In this document: in pieces, positions 1-7,824 of the stretch
Layout: every line of letters starts with the position of its first letter
Position numbering within the stretch: the first letter of the stretch is position 1
Assembly (NCBI RefSeq): GCF_900116565.1
Contig: NZ_FPCJ01000001.1
Coordinates: forward strand, 1,590,540 to 1,654,539
Direction of reading: 5' to 3'
Length of the DNA stretch: 64,000 nt
Source: Thermoflavifilum thermophilum
Lineage (GTDB): Bacteria > Bacteroidota > Bacteroidia > Chitinophagales > Chitinophagaceae
Translations under genes and position numbers: made by a program
The notes under the pieces: generated by a model
Seen by the model: the letters and a program-made list of their open reading frames with translations, nothing else
Told to the model about the DNA's origin: nothing
Databases searched by the model: none

Positions 1-2
1 AA

Positions 3-818
3 CTGATAGCACATCAGTTTCATAATGATGGTAGGTTGATTTTATTGCATGTATTTGAAGCCCCTTCGGCCATTTCAGAATATGAATTGAACATGCTTCA
101 TTTTGACACCATGAAAACCTATATCCGTGAAAGGCTGGAGGAGCGAAAAAATGAACTGAAAGAAGAAGTGGACCGACACTTGCACATTGAATGTGTAGCC
201 ACTAATGAAGGTTTGCTGGAGCATATCCGCAGGTTATGTGAGCACAACAGGGTTGACTTTGTAGTGATCGGGCTCACCGGTGCAGGTATGGGCAATATTT
301 TTCTGGGTAGCCATACCGTTGAAATTGCCCAGCATGCTGGTTATCCGGTCATTACAGTGCCTCCGAGGGCCGAATTTCCTGGTGAACGTAATATCCGGAA
401 AATCGTATTTGCCTATGATTTTTCTGCTGGTCTGCCTGCCGGCGACAAAGAGGAGTTATCCTCTCCGGAAGCTCATCCGCATTTTCAGGCCTTTGTGCGG
501 ATTCGCCATGTGGTGCAACTTTTAGGTGTGGAATTGCTGGTGATGCATGTAGGATACCCCAAAAAGGAAGAACACGCGCAAATTGAAGCCCAGCAGAGGT
601 TTCTGCAGGAGTATTTTTCCGGTCTGCAAGTGAGTTTTCATCACATCTCTTCGCGTCATGTGGTGAGTGGTATCAAGGATTTTGTACGTGATCAGCAGGC
701 CGATATGATATTGTTGATTCCCCAGCAGCAGCGCTGGCCCGGAAGTTTGTTGAAGGTGAAACACACGCGGGCTGTATTGTTTCGCAGCACAGTGCCAGTG
801 GTGACCATACCTGCATAG
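3..818 (+). CDS. Tandem universal stress protein (UspA family), 5' end outside window
   Basis: The frame is open from the first complete codon at base 3, so the true start lies upstream of the window. The protein has two Usp domains. The first, already under way at the window edge (segment LILLHVFEAP), ends with a nucleotide-binding-like stretch GLTGAGMGNIFLGS followed by HAGYPVITVPP, matching the G-x2-G-x9-G(S/T) pattern of ATP-binding Usp proteins. The second starts at NIRKIVFAYDFS and ends VPVVTIPA but lacks the glycine motif. Double-Usp proteins of this type are common in Bacteroidota and act in the cytoplasm in stress adaptation. The specific signal cannot be told from sequence. Confidence 0.9.
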   Translation: MIAHQFHNDGRLILLHVFEAPSAISEYELNMLHFDTMKTYIRERLEERKNELKEEVDRHLHIECVATNEGLLEHIRRLCEHNRVDFVVIGLTGAGMGNIFLGSHTVEIAQHAGYPVITVPPRAEFPGERNIRKIVFAYDFSAGLPAGDKEELSSPEAHPHFQAFVRIRHVVQLLGVELLVMHVGYPKKEEHAQIEAQQRFLQEYFSGLQVSFHHISSRHVVSGIKDFVRDQQADMILLIPQQQRWPGSLLKVKHTRAVLFRSTVPVVTIPA

Positions 819-864
819 GAAGTGCTGCATGATAGCTTCCGTAAGCCATTGAAACTGTAGAGAA

Positions 865-2259
865 ATGAATCTGGTACATGATATAGCAGTGAGGTTGAAA
901 TGGTATTGGCATGGACAGCAGGCATTGCGGTATCGCAATTACCGGTTGTTTATCGTTGGCCAGTCGTTATCACTTGTTGGTACCTGGATTCAACGAATTG
1001 CCATGATGTGGTTGGCTTATCAGATTACGCATTCTGCAGGCTGGCTGGGCATTATAGGATTCTGTGAACAAATTCCCATTTTCATTATTGCGCCTTTTGC
1101 TGGTGTATTTGCCGACCGATGGAATAAGCAAAAAGCATTGGCCCGGATTGAATCCCTGGCCATGTTTCAGGCGTTTTTGCTTGGCATCCTGACGGTTTTG
1201 AATCAGGTAAATGTCTGGCATCTCATGGGCCTGAGTTTGTTTTTGGGAACTGTCAATGCATTTGAAGTACCGGTCAGGCAATCGTTCGTAGTGGAAATGG
1301 TTAACCGCGACAAAACGGCGTTGGTTAATGCCATTGCGCTCAATTCTACAGTTTTCAATCTTTCCCGGCTTATTGGTCCATCAGTTGCCGGGGTGCTCAT
1401 TGCCACCGTAGGAGAGGCGTGGTGTTTTTTCATCAATGCGCTCAGCTATGCCGTGGTGGTGATTTGCGTGATGCTCATGCATATTTCATTGGATCATTCC
1501 CGTAAATCAGGAGAGGGTGCACAGATTATCTCTCAGCTGAAAGAAGGAGTGCGTTATGTATTTCATCATGAACAAATGGCAAGGCTGTTGGGATTATTGG
1601 CCATTGTAAGTTTTGTAAATGCCAGCCTGCGCACGCTGGCGCCGGTATTTGCCAAACAGGTGTTGCATGGAGGCGCGGGGACTTTTGGCTTGTTGATGAG
1701 TGCTTCAGGCGTGGGGGCGATGACAGGTGCGCTTTACTTAACCAATCGCAAAACGCTGCCAACCATGCTGCGCATTGTATCGCTCACGGGAATGGCCCTT
1801 GCCGCAGGGATGATGATATTTGCCATATCCCATGTGCTGTGGCTTTCGCTGGCTTGCATGGCCGTAACCGGCTTTGCCCAGATGCTGCATACAGCCACCA
1901 CCAATACTCTGTTGCAGGTATTTACAGATGACGATAAACGGGGGCGTGTGATGAGTTTTTATACCGTGTGCCTGCAAGGAACCATGCCGTTTGGCAGCCT
2001 GGTAGCCGGTGCAATAGGAGATGAGCTAAGTGTTTCGTGGGCTGTGGGGCTGATGGGCATATTTTGTTTGCTGGCTTCTTTATGGCTCAGGCATCGGCCT
2101 GTGCATCATGAGCTGGCAACTGAAGAAAAGCATGTTTCAGCAAACAGGCAGTTAACACACAGCCAGGCATTATTTTCTGACCCATCCCACAAATCTGATT
2201 CTCGCGCTGCAGCATCCCAACAACAATCCCATTCATGGTTTCACTCACATAAAAATTAA
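865..2259 (+). CDS. MFS transporter, EntS/MFS_3-type exporter
   Basis: 464 residues with about twelve hydrophobic segments. The N-terminal stretch YRNYRLFIVGQSLSLVGTWIQ followed by FAGVFADRWNKQK is characteristic of the MFS_3 (EntS-like) family of drug or siderophore exporters, with the D-R loop between helices 2 and 3. The last ~50 residues are polar (Ser, His, Gln rich) and probably form a cytoplasmic tail. The stop is followed 4 bases later by the ATG of the dienelactone hydrolase gene, so the two are probably co-transcribed. The substrate is unknown. Confidence 0.88.
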   Translation: MNLVHDIAVRLKWYWHGQQALRYRNYRLFIVGQSLSLVGTWIQRIAMMWLAYQITHSAGWLGIIGFCEQIPIFIIAPFAGVFADRWNKQKALARIESLAMFQAFLLGILTVLNQVNVWHLMGLSLFLGTVNAFEVPVRQSFVVEMVNRDKTALVNAIALNSTVFNLSRLIGPSVAGVLIATVGEAWCFFINALSYAVVVICVMLMHISLDHSRKSGEGAQIISQLKEGVRYVFHHEQMARLLGLLAIVSFVNASLRTLAPVFAKQVLHGGAGTFGLLMSASGVGAMTGALYLTNRKTLPTMLRIVSLTGMALAAGMMIFAISHVLWLSLACMAVTGFAQMLHTATTNTLLQVFTDDDKRGRVMSFYTVCLQGTMPFGSLVAGAIGDELSVSWAVGLMGIFCLLASLWLRHRPVHHELATEEKHVSANRQLTHSQALFSDPSHKSDSRAAASQQQSHSWFHSHKN

Positions 2260-2263
2260 ACCT

Positions 2264-2983
2264 ATGAGCAGAGTCTTGCATCGAATGATTTCCGTTTCAG
2301 TTTCCGATGGTACCCGGATGGATGTGTACGAGGCCTATCCGGAAAATTACGCTTCTCAACAGCTGCCCGGTGTGATGTTGTTTCAGGAAGCTTTTGGTGT
2401 GAATGAGCACATCCGCGATGTAGCCAGGCGTATTGCTGCTGAAGGATATGTAGTCATGGCCCCAGAGCTATATCATCGCACGGGGCCGGGGTTTGTATGT
2501 AGCTATAGTGATTTTGCTGCAGCCCGCGAGCATATACAAGCACTTACCCTGGAAGGTTTTGAAGCTGATATTCGGGCAACTGCAGCCGCATTGTCGGCCC
2601 ATCCGGCTTGCAAGCCCGATCGGCTGGCATCCATCGGCTTTTGCATGGGCGGCAGAGTATCGTTTCTCGCAGCAACTGTGCTTCCTTTGCGTGCTGCAGC
2701 CTGTTTTTACGGAGGAGGAATTGCTGAACAACTGCTCAACAGAGCTGCGCAGGTGCAGGCTCCGTTGCTGATGTGCTGGGGCGGACAGGATAAACATATT
2801 ACGGCCGATAAAATACAGGCCATCACGGCAGCGCTGGATCAGCATCAAAAAGATTATGTGAATGTGGTGTTTTCCAGAGCCGATCATGGCTTTTTCTGTG
2901 ATGCCCGTGCAAGCTATCATCCCGTTTCGGCCGCAGAAGCCTGGGAGCTGGTGAAGGCATTTTTCCGGCAACATCTGGCATAA
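2264..2983 (+). CDS. Dienelactone hydrolase family protein
   Basis: 239 residues with an alpha/beta-hydrolase fold of the DLH family. The nucleophile elbow GFCMGG puts Cys127 at the nucleophile position; Asp176 (in CWGGQDKH) and His208 (in RADHGFF) complete the Cys-Asp-His triad typical of carboxymethylenebutenolidases. The length equals that of classical DLH proteins. It starts 4 bases after the MFS gene and is probably translationally coupled to it. Members of this family often hydrolyse esters or lactones other than dienelactone, and no catechol pathway is visible here, so the substrate is open. Confidence 0.88.
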   Translation: MSRVLHRMISVSVSDGTRMDVYEAYPENYASQQLPGVMLFQEAFGVNEHIRDVARRIAAEGYVVMAPELYHRTGPGFVCSYSDFAAAREHIQALTLEGFEADIRATAAALSAHPACKPDRLASIGFCMGGRVSFLAATVLPLRAAACFYGGGIAEQLLNRAAQVQAPLLMCWGGQDKHITADKIQAITAALDQHQKDYVNVVFSRADHGFFCDARASYHPVSAAEAWELVKAFFRQHLA

Positions 2984-3050
2984 TTTATTGTTTCTGCAGC
3001 ACATATCCAGAATCTGGCCTAACTTCATGTGGAAACAATCTAAGCGGAAT

Positions 3051-3668
3051 ATGAAGGATGAATTGCTTGAAAAATGGATGGATGCAGGAGATATACGTAC
3101 GTTTCCTGCGGGGGCGGTATTGCTGCAGGACGGAAGTTATATCAGGAGTGTGCCGGTGGTGCTTTCTGGTGTGGTGAAGGTGCTGAAGCAAAACGAAGAA
3201 GGCAGGGAAATCCTGCTTTACTATATCCAGCCCGGAGAAAGTTGCGTGATGTCGTTTCTGGGCGGTTTGCATGAAGAAAAAAGCAAGATCAAGGCCGTGG
3301 TGGAAGAAGATGCGGATGTGTTGCTGATTCCTATTGATGAGGTTCGTCGGTTGATTCGTGAAGAATATGGTTTCGTAGAGTTTATGTTTCGCTTGTATCA
3401 CCGTCGTTTTGAAGAAGTGCTCAGTGTGTTGGAGGCCGTAGCTTTCAAGCGCATGGATGAACGTCTGCTATCTTTGCTTCATAAAAAAGTATTGCTGAAT
3501 GGTTCTCCCCAGCTGCAAATTACCCATCAGCAGCTGGCTGATGAATTGGGTACTGATCGGGTGGTTGTTTCGCGCCTGCTGAAGCAACTCGAAAATGAGG
3601 GTATTGTGCAGCTTGGACGCAATCGGATTGTGGTTTTGAAAACATCCCAGCAACAGCCTTCTGTGTAA
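3051..3668 (+). CDS. Crp/Fnr family transcriptional regulator
   Basis: Contains an N-terminal cyclic-nucleotide-binding-like beta roll (GVVKVLKQNEEGREILLYYI, then PGESCVMSFLGG) and a C-terminal winged helix (HQQLADELGTDRVVVSRLLKQ). The frame is open upstream to a TTG at 2988 and has another ATG at 3027. I prefer the ATG at 3051 (MKDELLEKW), which gives 205 residues and the usual family N-terminus. The N-terminal cysteines of an Fnr-type iron-sulphur cluster are absent, so it is not a canonical oxygen sensor. It precedes a DUF2892 gene and a thioredoxin gene, which suggests control of redox or stress genes; that is inference. Confidence 0.9.
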   Translation: MKDELLEKWMDAGDIRTFPAGAVLLQDGSYIRSVPVVLSGVVKVLKQNEEGREILLYYIQPGESCVMSFLGGLHEEKSKIKAVVEEDADVLLIPIDEVRRLIREEYGFVEFMFRLYHRRFEEVLSVLEAVAFKRMDERLLSLLHKKVLLNGSPQLQITHQQLADELGTDRVVVSRLLKQLENEGIVQLGRNRIVVLKTSQQQPSV

Positions 3669-3723
3669 CTCAGGTTACGGATGCTTTTTGTTTTATAGAT
3701 TTATTTTGTTGAAAACAAAAAGC

Positions 3724-3936
3724 ATGAAACGCAATATCAGTACAGCCGACCGGATTATCCGCTTTATCGTGGCTGTCATACTGGGTATTTTGTACTTCAA
3801 TCATACACTTACGGGTACCTGGGGCATTATGCTGTTGATTATAGGTATTGTGTTGTTTTTAACAGCTCTGGTAAACTTTTGCCCTCTCTACCGGATATTG
3901 GGTATCAGTACCTGTAGGGTAAAGCAGTCAAATTGA
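3724..3936 (+). CDS. DUF2892 (YgaP-like membrane domain) small protein
   Basis: 70 residues from the ATG at 3724; a longer frame from 3688 adds only an unlikely leader. The start MKRNISTADRIIRFIVAVIL and the pattern of two transmembrane helices ending in CPLYRILGIST match DUF2892, the membrane domain found alone or fused to rhodanese in YgaP-like proteins. It lies between a Crp/Fnr regulator and a thioredoxin, a common setting for this family in redox or sulphur-related clusters. Biochemical role is unknown. Confidence 0.85.
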   Translation: MKRNISTADRIIRFIVAVILGILYFNHTLTGTWGIMLLIIGIVLFLTALVNFCPLYRILGISTCRVKQSN

Positions 3937-3939
3937 CTG
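3925..3939. promoter_or_regulatory. 15-bp palindrome over the 3' end of the DUF2892 gene
   Basis: CAGTCAA-A-TTGACTG is a perfect inverted repeat with 7-bp arms and one central base. It overlaps the TGA of the DUF2892 gene and lies about 40 bases before the thioredoxin ATG. There is no following T-run, so it is not an intrinsic terminator. It could be an operator, for instance for the adjacent Crp/Fnr protein, but it does not match the classical FNR site. Confidence 0.35.
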
Positions 3940-3979
3940 AAGATATAGATCATAGTTAAACCTTTAAAAACTAAAGGAA

Positions 3980-4351
3980 ATGGAGAATCATGCCCCAACT
4001 TTTTCAGAAATCATCAGGAGTGAAAAACCGGTGTTGGTCGATTTTTTTGCGACCTGGTGTATGCCCTGTAAGATGATGGAACCTATTCTGGAAGAAGTTA
4101 AACACAAAATCGGTGATCAGGTATTGTTTTATCAGGTGGATGTAGATCGCAATCCGTTAGTAGCTAGTGTATATCAGATTTCAGGCGTGCCCACGTTGAT
4201 GGTATTTCACAAGGGCCAACCCCTCTGGCGTCATTCGGGTTTTGTACCACCCGATCAGCTTTTGCAAGTGTTGCAAAAAATTGTACAGGACACAACTACC
4301 TCTGCCAAAGATGAAGAAGTTTCTTCCCCTGCAGAGGAGAAGCATTCCTGA
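3980..4351 (+). CDS. Thioredoxin family protein
   Basis: 123 residues. The thioredoxin active site WCMPCK is at residues 26-31, and the cis-proline segment SGVPTLMVF follows. There is no signal peptide, so it should be a cytoplasmic thiol-disulphide oxidoreductase. A polar, acidic tail follows the fold (about residues 105-123). The start is preceded by AAAGGAA, one of the few plausible ribosome-binding sequences in the window. It belongs to the small redox-flavoured group with the Crp/Fnr regulator and DUF2892 gene. Confidence 0.93.
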   Translation: MENHAPTFSEIIRSEKPVLVDFFATWCMPCKMMEPILEEVKHKIGDQVLFYQVDVDRNPLVASVYQISGVPTLMVFHKGQPLWRHSGFVPPDQLLQVLQKIVQDTTTSAKDEEVSSPAEEKHS

Positions 4352-4371
4352 ACAGCTCCGATAGGAATAGA

Positions 4372-4722
4372 TTACTTACCCTGGTTGGCCAGCAAAATAC
4401 TACCAGCCAATAACCCTAAGTCTTTTACAAGCATCAGGTTCTGGTTGGCATCGTGAAATCCCATTGGTAGTCTTACCAACAATACAACCAGCAATAGATA
4501 TAAAGCCAGCAGATAACCGGCCAGTTTTGATTTTACATTGATGATAAAAGCAATGCCTGCCAGAATCTGGGCAATGCCTGTGAGCATAATCCAGAATTTA
4601 CCTGGTGGAATGGGCGACATAGATGCCATGGAAGAAGCGTAGATCAGATGATTGATGCCGATGTACAGAAATGGAATGGCAAAGACAATCATGGCTACAC
4701 GGTTAGGAATGATGTTTTTCAT
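4372..4722 (-). CDS. DoxX-like membrane protein
   Basis: 116 residues with four hydrophobic segments. The first ends FLYIGINHLIYA, the second carries WIMLTGIAQILAGIAFII, and the last is LVKDLGLLAGSILLA. This arrangement is typical of DoxX/DoxD-like proteins, small inner-membrane proteins loosely linked to thiol or quinone redox functions. It faces the thioredoxin gene convergently with a 20-base gap. The exact substrate or partner is unknown. Confidence 0.8.
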   Translation of the reverse strand: MKNIIPNRVAMIVFAIPFLYIGINHLIYASSMASMSPIPPGKFWIMLTGIAQILAGIAFIINVKSKLAGYLLALYLLLVVLLVRLPMGFHDANQNLMLVKDLGLLAGSILLANQGK

Positions 4723-4836
4723 AATTCGGTATGTTTTGAAAAGAAAAATAGACTGAATTCATGAAAAATGCAACTCCCGTACTTTGGGGGTTAAACTTTA
4801 CATGTGCCTCCCGGTCAAACAAACAAATCAATTCCT

Positions 4837-5085
4837 ATGAAATCAGTTTGGCGAAGTTTGTTTATGATCTGGATCTGTACGGGTATGCTGATGGCTGCCC
4901 ATCATGCCCATGGTCAGGTTCGTGTGGCCATAGGAGTACAAATGGGTGCGCCTTTGCCTCCACCCGTACCTGTAGTGGTGGTAAGACCTGCCCGGGTAAT
5001 GGTAGTGCCTCCACCTCCACCTGTGGTGGTAGTTCGGCCGGCACCGGTAGTAGTGGTTAGAAGAAGAGTGTGGATAAGGCCTTGA
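4837..5085 (+). CDS. Small secreted Pro/Val-repeat protein
   Basis: 82 residues from ATG 4837, the better start because it begins a signal peptide (MKSVWRSLFMIWICTG, cleavage near HAHGQ). The mature part is low complexity: runs of PPPVPVVVVRPARVMV and PPPPPVVVVRPAPVVVV, ending RRRVWIRP. It probably lies in the periplasm or on the surface, but its function is unknown. Similar valine/proline-rich exported peptides occur in Bacteroidota without assigned roles. The DNA repeats could also make the region prone to length variation. Confidence 0.6.
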   Translation: MKSVWRSLFMIWICTGMLMAAHHAHGQVRVAIGVQMGAPLPPPVPVVVVRPARVMVVPPPPPVVVVRPAPVVVVRRRVWIRP

Positions 5086-5149
5086 GATTTGAGAGGAGCC
5101 TCCTGGGGGAATTTGCTGATTTACTGCTTACACCAGCCTTTTTCATTCC

Positions 5150-6670
5150 TTAATCTGGTAGGCGTTCGGGGCGCATTTGCGGGAAGAACAACACATCCTG
5201 GATAGAAGGCTGATTGGTAAGCAGCATGGCCAGCCGATCCATACCAATACCAATGCCTGCAGTGGGCGGCATCCCATATTCCAGCGCCCGGATAAAATCG
5301 TAATCAATATACATAGCCTCTTCATCGCCCCTCTGCATGAGTTTTTGTTGTTCTTCAAAACGATGAAGTTGGTCAATGGGATCGTTTAGCTCGCTGTAGG
5401 CATTGGCAATTTCTTTTCCATTGATGATGAGTTCGAAACGCTCAACCAATCCGGGTTTGCTGCGGTGTTTTTTGGTGAGCGGACTCATTTCCACGGGATA
5501 ATCTATGATGAAGGTGGGCTGAATGAAATGCGACTGGCAGGTATCACTGAAAATAGCATCAATGAGTTTGCCTCTGCCCATGGTATTGTCAGTCGGAATG
5601 TTGAACTGTTTACACACTTCACGCAGCTGGTTTTCATCCATTTCACTTATATCTATCCCGGTAAATTCCTGTATGGCATCCAGAATGGCAATGCGCGGAT
5701 AAGGAGCCTTGAAATCAATTTGCCGATCGCCCACCGGAATGACTGTGGTGCCATGCAGTGTTTTTACCACATGTTCCAGCAGTTGTTCGGTGGTTTCCAT
5801 CATCCAGAAATAATCTTTGTAAGCCACATAAAACTCAAGGATGGTAAACTCGGGATTGTGTGTGCGATCCATCCCTTCATTGCGAAAGTTGCGGCTGAAT
5901 TCATATACCCAGTCATATCCTCCCACAATCAAGCGTTTCAGATACAGTTCATCGGCAATCCGCAGGTATAAATCGATATCCAGTGCATGATGATGGGTGA
6001 TAAACGGACGAGCAGCGGCTCCGCCGGGTATGGTTTGCAATACTGGCGTATCAACCTCCAGGGCCCCGCGTTGGTTCAGAAAATCGCGAATGGCCTGCTT
6101 CATGCGGGTGATCATGGCAAATCGTTCCCTGGCCTGTGGTTCAATGATCAGATGGGCATAGCGTTGCCGGTATTTAAATTCCGGATCGGTAACTGCGTCA
6201 TACACTTCTCCTTCTTTTTCCTTCACTACCGGCAGCGGGCGGAGCGATTTACACAATAAGGTGAAGGATTGTACATGGATAGATAATTCGCCGGTTTTGG
6301 TATAAAACACAAAGCCTTTTACACCAATGATATCGCCAATGTCGAGTAGTTTTTTCCAAACGGTATTGTAAAGGGTTTTATCCTCTCCGGGACAAATATC
6401 ATCCCGGCGCACATATAGTTGGATACGGCCCGTGCTATCCTGCAGATCGGCAAAGCTGGCCTTGCCCATATCGCGCATGGTCATAATGCGGCCTGCCAGC
6501 GATACATGCTGAAAAGCTTCGGGATGAGCAGGGTCAAACTGTTCGCGGATGGTCCGTATATGCGTATTGACTTCATACTGTGCAGCGGGGTAGGGATCGA
6601 TGCCCAATTGCTGCAACTGCGCCAATTTTTCTCTGCGGATGCGTTCCTGTTCAGATAAAGTAAGCGACAT
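5150..6670 (-). CDS. lysS: Lysyl-tRNA synthetase, class II
   Basis: 506 residues. The N-terminal OB fold (GRIMTMRDMGKASFADLQD) binds the anticodon. Class II motifs follow: motif 2 (YEFSRNFRNEGMDRTHNPEF) and motif 3 near the C-terminus (GIGIGMDRLAMLLT). The length fits bacterial LysS. It charges tRNA-Lys in the cytoplasm. A -7-like box TATTTTTG lies upstream on the minus strand at 6708-6701. Identification is secure. Confidence 0.98.
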   Translation of the reverse strand: MSLTLSEQERIRREKLAQLQQLGIDPYPAAQYEVNTHIRTIREQFDPAHPEAFQHVSLAGRIMTMRDMGKASFADLQDSTGRIQLYVRRDDICPGEDKTLYNTVWKKLLDIGDIIGVKGFVFYTKTGELSIHVQSFTLLCKSLRPLPVVKEKEGEVYDAVTDPEFKYRQRYAHLIIEPQARERFAMITRMKQAIRDFLNQRGALEVDTPVLQTIPGGAAARPFITHHHALDIDLYLRIADELYLKRLIVGGYDWVYEFSRNFRNEGMDRTHNPEFTILEFYVAYKDYFWMMETTEQLLEHVVKTLHGTTVIPVGDRQIDFKAPYPRIAILDAIQEFTGIDISEMDENQLREVCKQFNIPTDNTMGRGKLIDAIFSDTCQSHFIQPTFIIDYPVEMSPLTKKHRSKPGLVERFELIINGKEIANAYSELNDPIDQLHRFEEQQKLMQRGDEEAMYIDYDFIRALEYGMPPTAGIGIGMDRLAMLLTNQPSIQDVLFFPQMRPERLPD

Positions 6671-6700
6671 GGTATGGTGATTATCCGTTAATCAGGCCTG

Positions 6701-6708
6701 CAAAAATA
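6701..6708 (-). promoter_or_regulatory. -7 promoter box for lysS
   Basis: TATTTTTG on the minus strand matches the Bacteroidota TAnnTTTG consensus, about 30 bases upstream of the lysS ATG. No clear -33 TTTG is seen at the expected spacing. Confidence 0.4.
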
Positions 6709-6772
6709 GCATATTTCAAGCTCCGGGTGGGTGAAACAAAGCAAATAAACCCTAACTTCCGGCAATAAACAA

Positions 6773-7786
6773 ATGATGATGCAACGCTATGTTTACCTGC
6801 TAATCGGCCTGTTATGGTCAGGCATCGGATTGCATGCACAGGACACTACCTATGCCATGAGGCTGGGATTCCCGGCCCACGCGCGCGTGTTGATTTTACA
6901 CATGGATGATGCAGGTATGTCGTTCGATTCGGACAGTGGGATTATCCGGGTGCTGGAGCAAGGCGTAGCGCGGTCAACCAGCGTGATGATGCCCTGCCCG
7001 TGGGTACCTCATATCGTGCGATATATCCTGGAACATCGGGTGGATGCAGGCCTGCATTTGACGCTTACTTCCGAATGGAAAGATTATCGCTGGGGGCCTG
7101 TAGCCGGAGCGATGGCTGTGCCCGGACTTACCGATACTACCGGTAATCTGTGGCCCGATGTGGCCGATGTGGTAAGCCATGCCAGTGCCGAAGAAGTAGC
7201 AAAGGAAATAGAAGCACAAATCGAAAAAGCAGAACGCATGGGCTTTCATCCTACCCATCTGGATTCGCACATGGGTACCTTGTTTGCCACACCGGCTTTT
7301 TTACAGGTTTATATCCAGGCTGGCATCAAGCATCATATTCCCGTGATGTTGCCGGGTGGACATGATAGTTACATCAGCCAGCAAATGCATCTGACGGCAG
7401 CACAAATGCAGCAATTGCGTGCATTGGGCAAAATGCTCTGGGATGCAGGCTTGCCGGTGTTAGATGATTTGCATAACACTAGTTACGACTGGAAAATCCC
7501 GGCCGATATGCCGCGTGATGACGAGCATTTGCGCACATGGCGGGTTGCCTTGTATGAAAAAACCCTGATGGAATTAAAGCCGGGCATCACAATGGTCATC
7601 ATGCATTGCACCCAAACTTCATGTAATTTCAGTAAAATTTCCGACAGCGGAGATATCCGTCGTGCCGATATGTTGGCCATGCTGGATCCCGGCTTCAGGC
7701 AATTTTTGCAGGAGCATGGGTTTATCATCACCACCTGGCGTGAATTGATGCAACGGCGGTTAGCTGTGGCATCCTCTCAGCTGTAG
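6773..7786 (+). CDS. YdjC/ChbG-family carbohydrate deacetylase, exported
   Basis: 337 residues with an N-terminal signal peptide (about residues 1-22, ending GLHAQ). The YdjC metal-binding pattern is clear: HMDDAGMSFDSDSGI carries the paired aspartates, DAGLHLTLTSEW a histidine, and HPTHLDSHMGTLF the His-x-Asp-x-His group. Family members remove acetyl groups from N-acetylated sugars such as diacetylchitobiose. The signal peptide suggests a periplasmic role here, unlike cytoplasmic ChbG. It sits upstream of a serine beta-lactamase-like gene; a shared role in envelope glycan metabolism is only inference. Confidence 0.88.
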   Translation: MMMQRYVYLLIGLLWSGIGLHAQDTTYAMRLGFPAHARVLILHMDDAGMSFDSDSGIIRVLEQGVARSTSVMMPCPWVPHIVRYILEHRVDAGLHLTLTSEWKDYRWGPVAGAMAVPGLTDTTGNLWPDVADVVSHASAEEVAKEIEAQIEKAERMGFHPTHLDSHMGTLFATPAFLQVYIQAGIKHHIPVMLPGGHDSYISQQMHLTAAQMQQLRALGKMLWDAGLPVLDDLHNTSYDWKIPADMPRDDEHLRTWRVALYEKTLMELKPGITMVIMHCTQTSCNFSKISDSGDIRRADMLAMLDPGFRQFLQEHGFIITTWRELMQRRLAVASSQL

Positions 7787-7824
7787 TCAATCTGCAGCGG
7801 AACTGTTAAACATTCCTGCAGGCT

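Noticed and set aside
4761-5060. Cys/Gly/Ser-rich frame overlapping the small Pro/Val protein
   Set aside because: An out-of-frame reading of the Pro/Val repeats; the other frame has a proper signal peptide.
5094-5104. Palindrome AGGAGCCTCCT between the Pro/Val gene and lysS
   Set aside because: A short stem with a one-base centre and no T-run; not enough for a terminator call.
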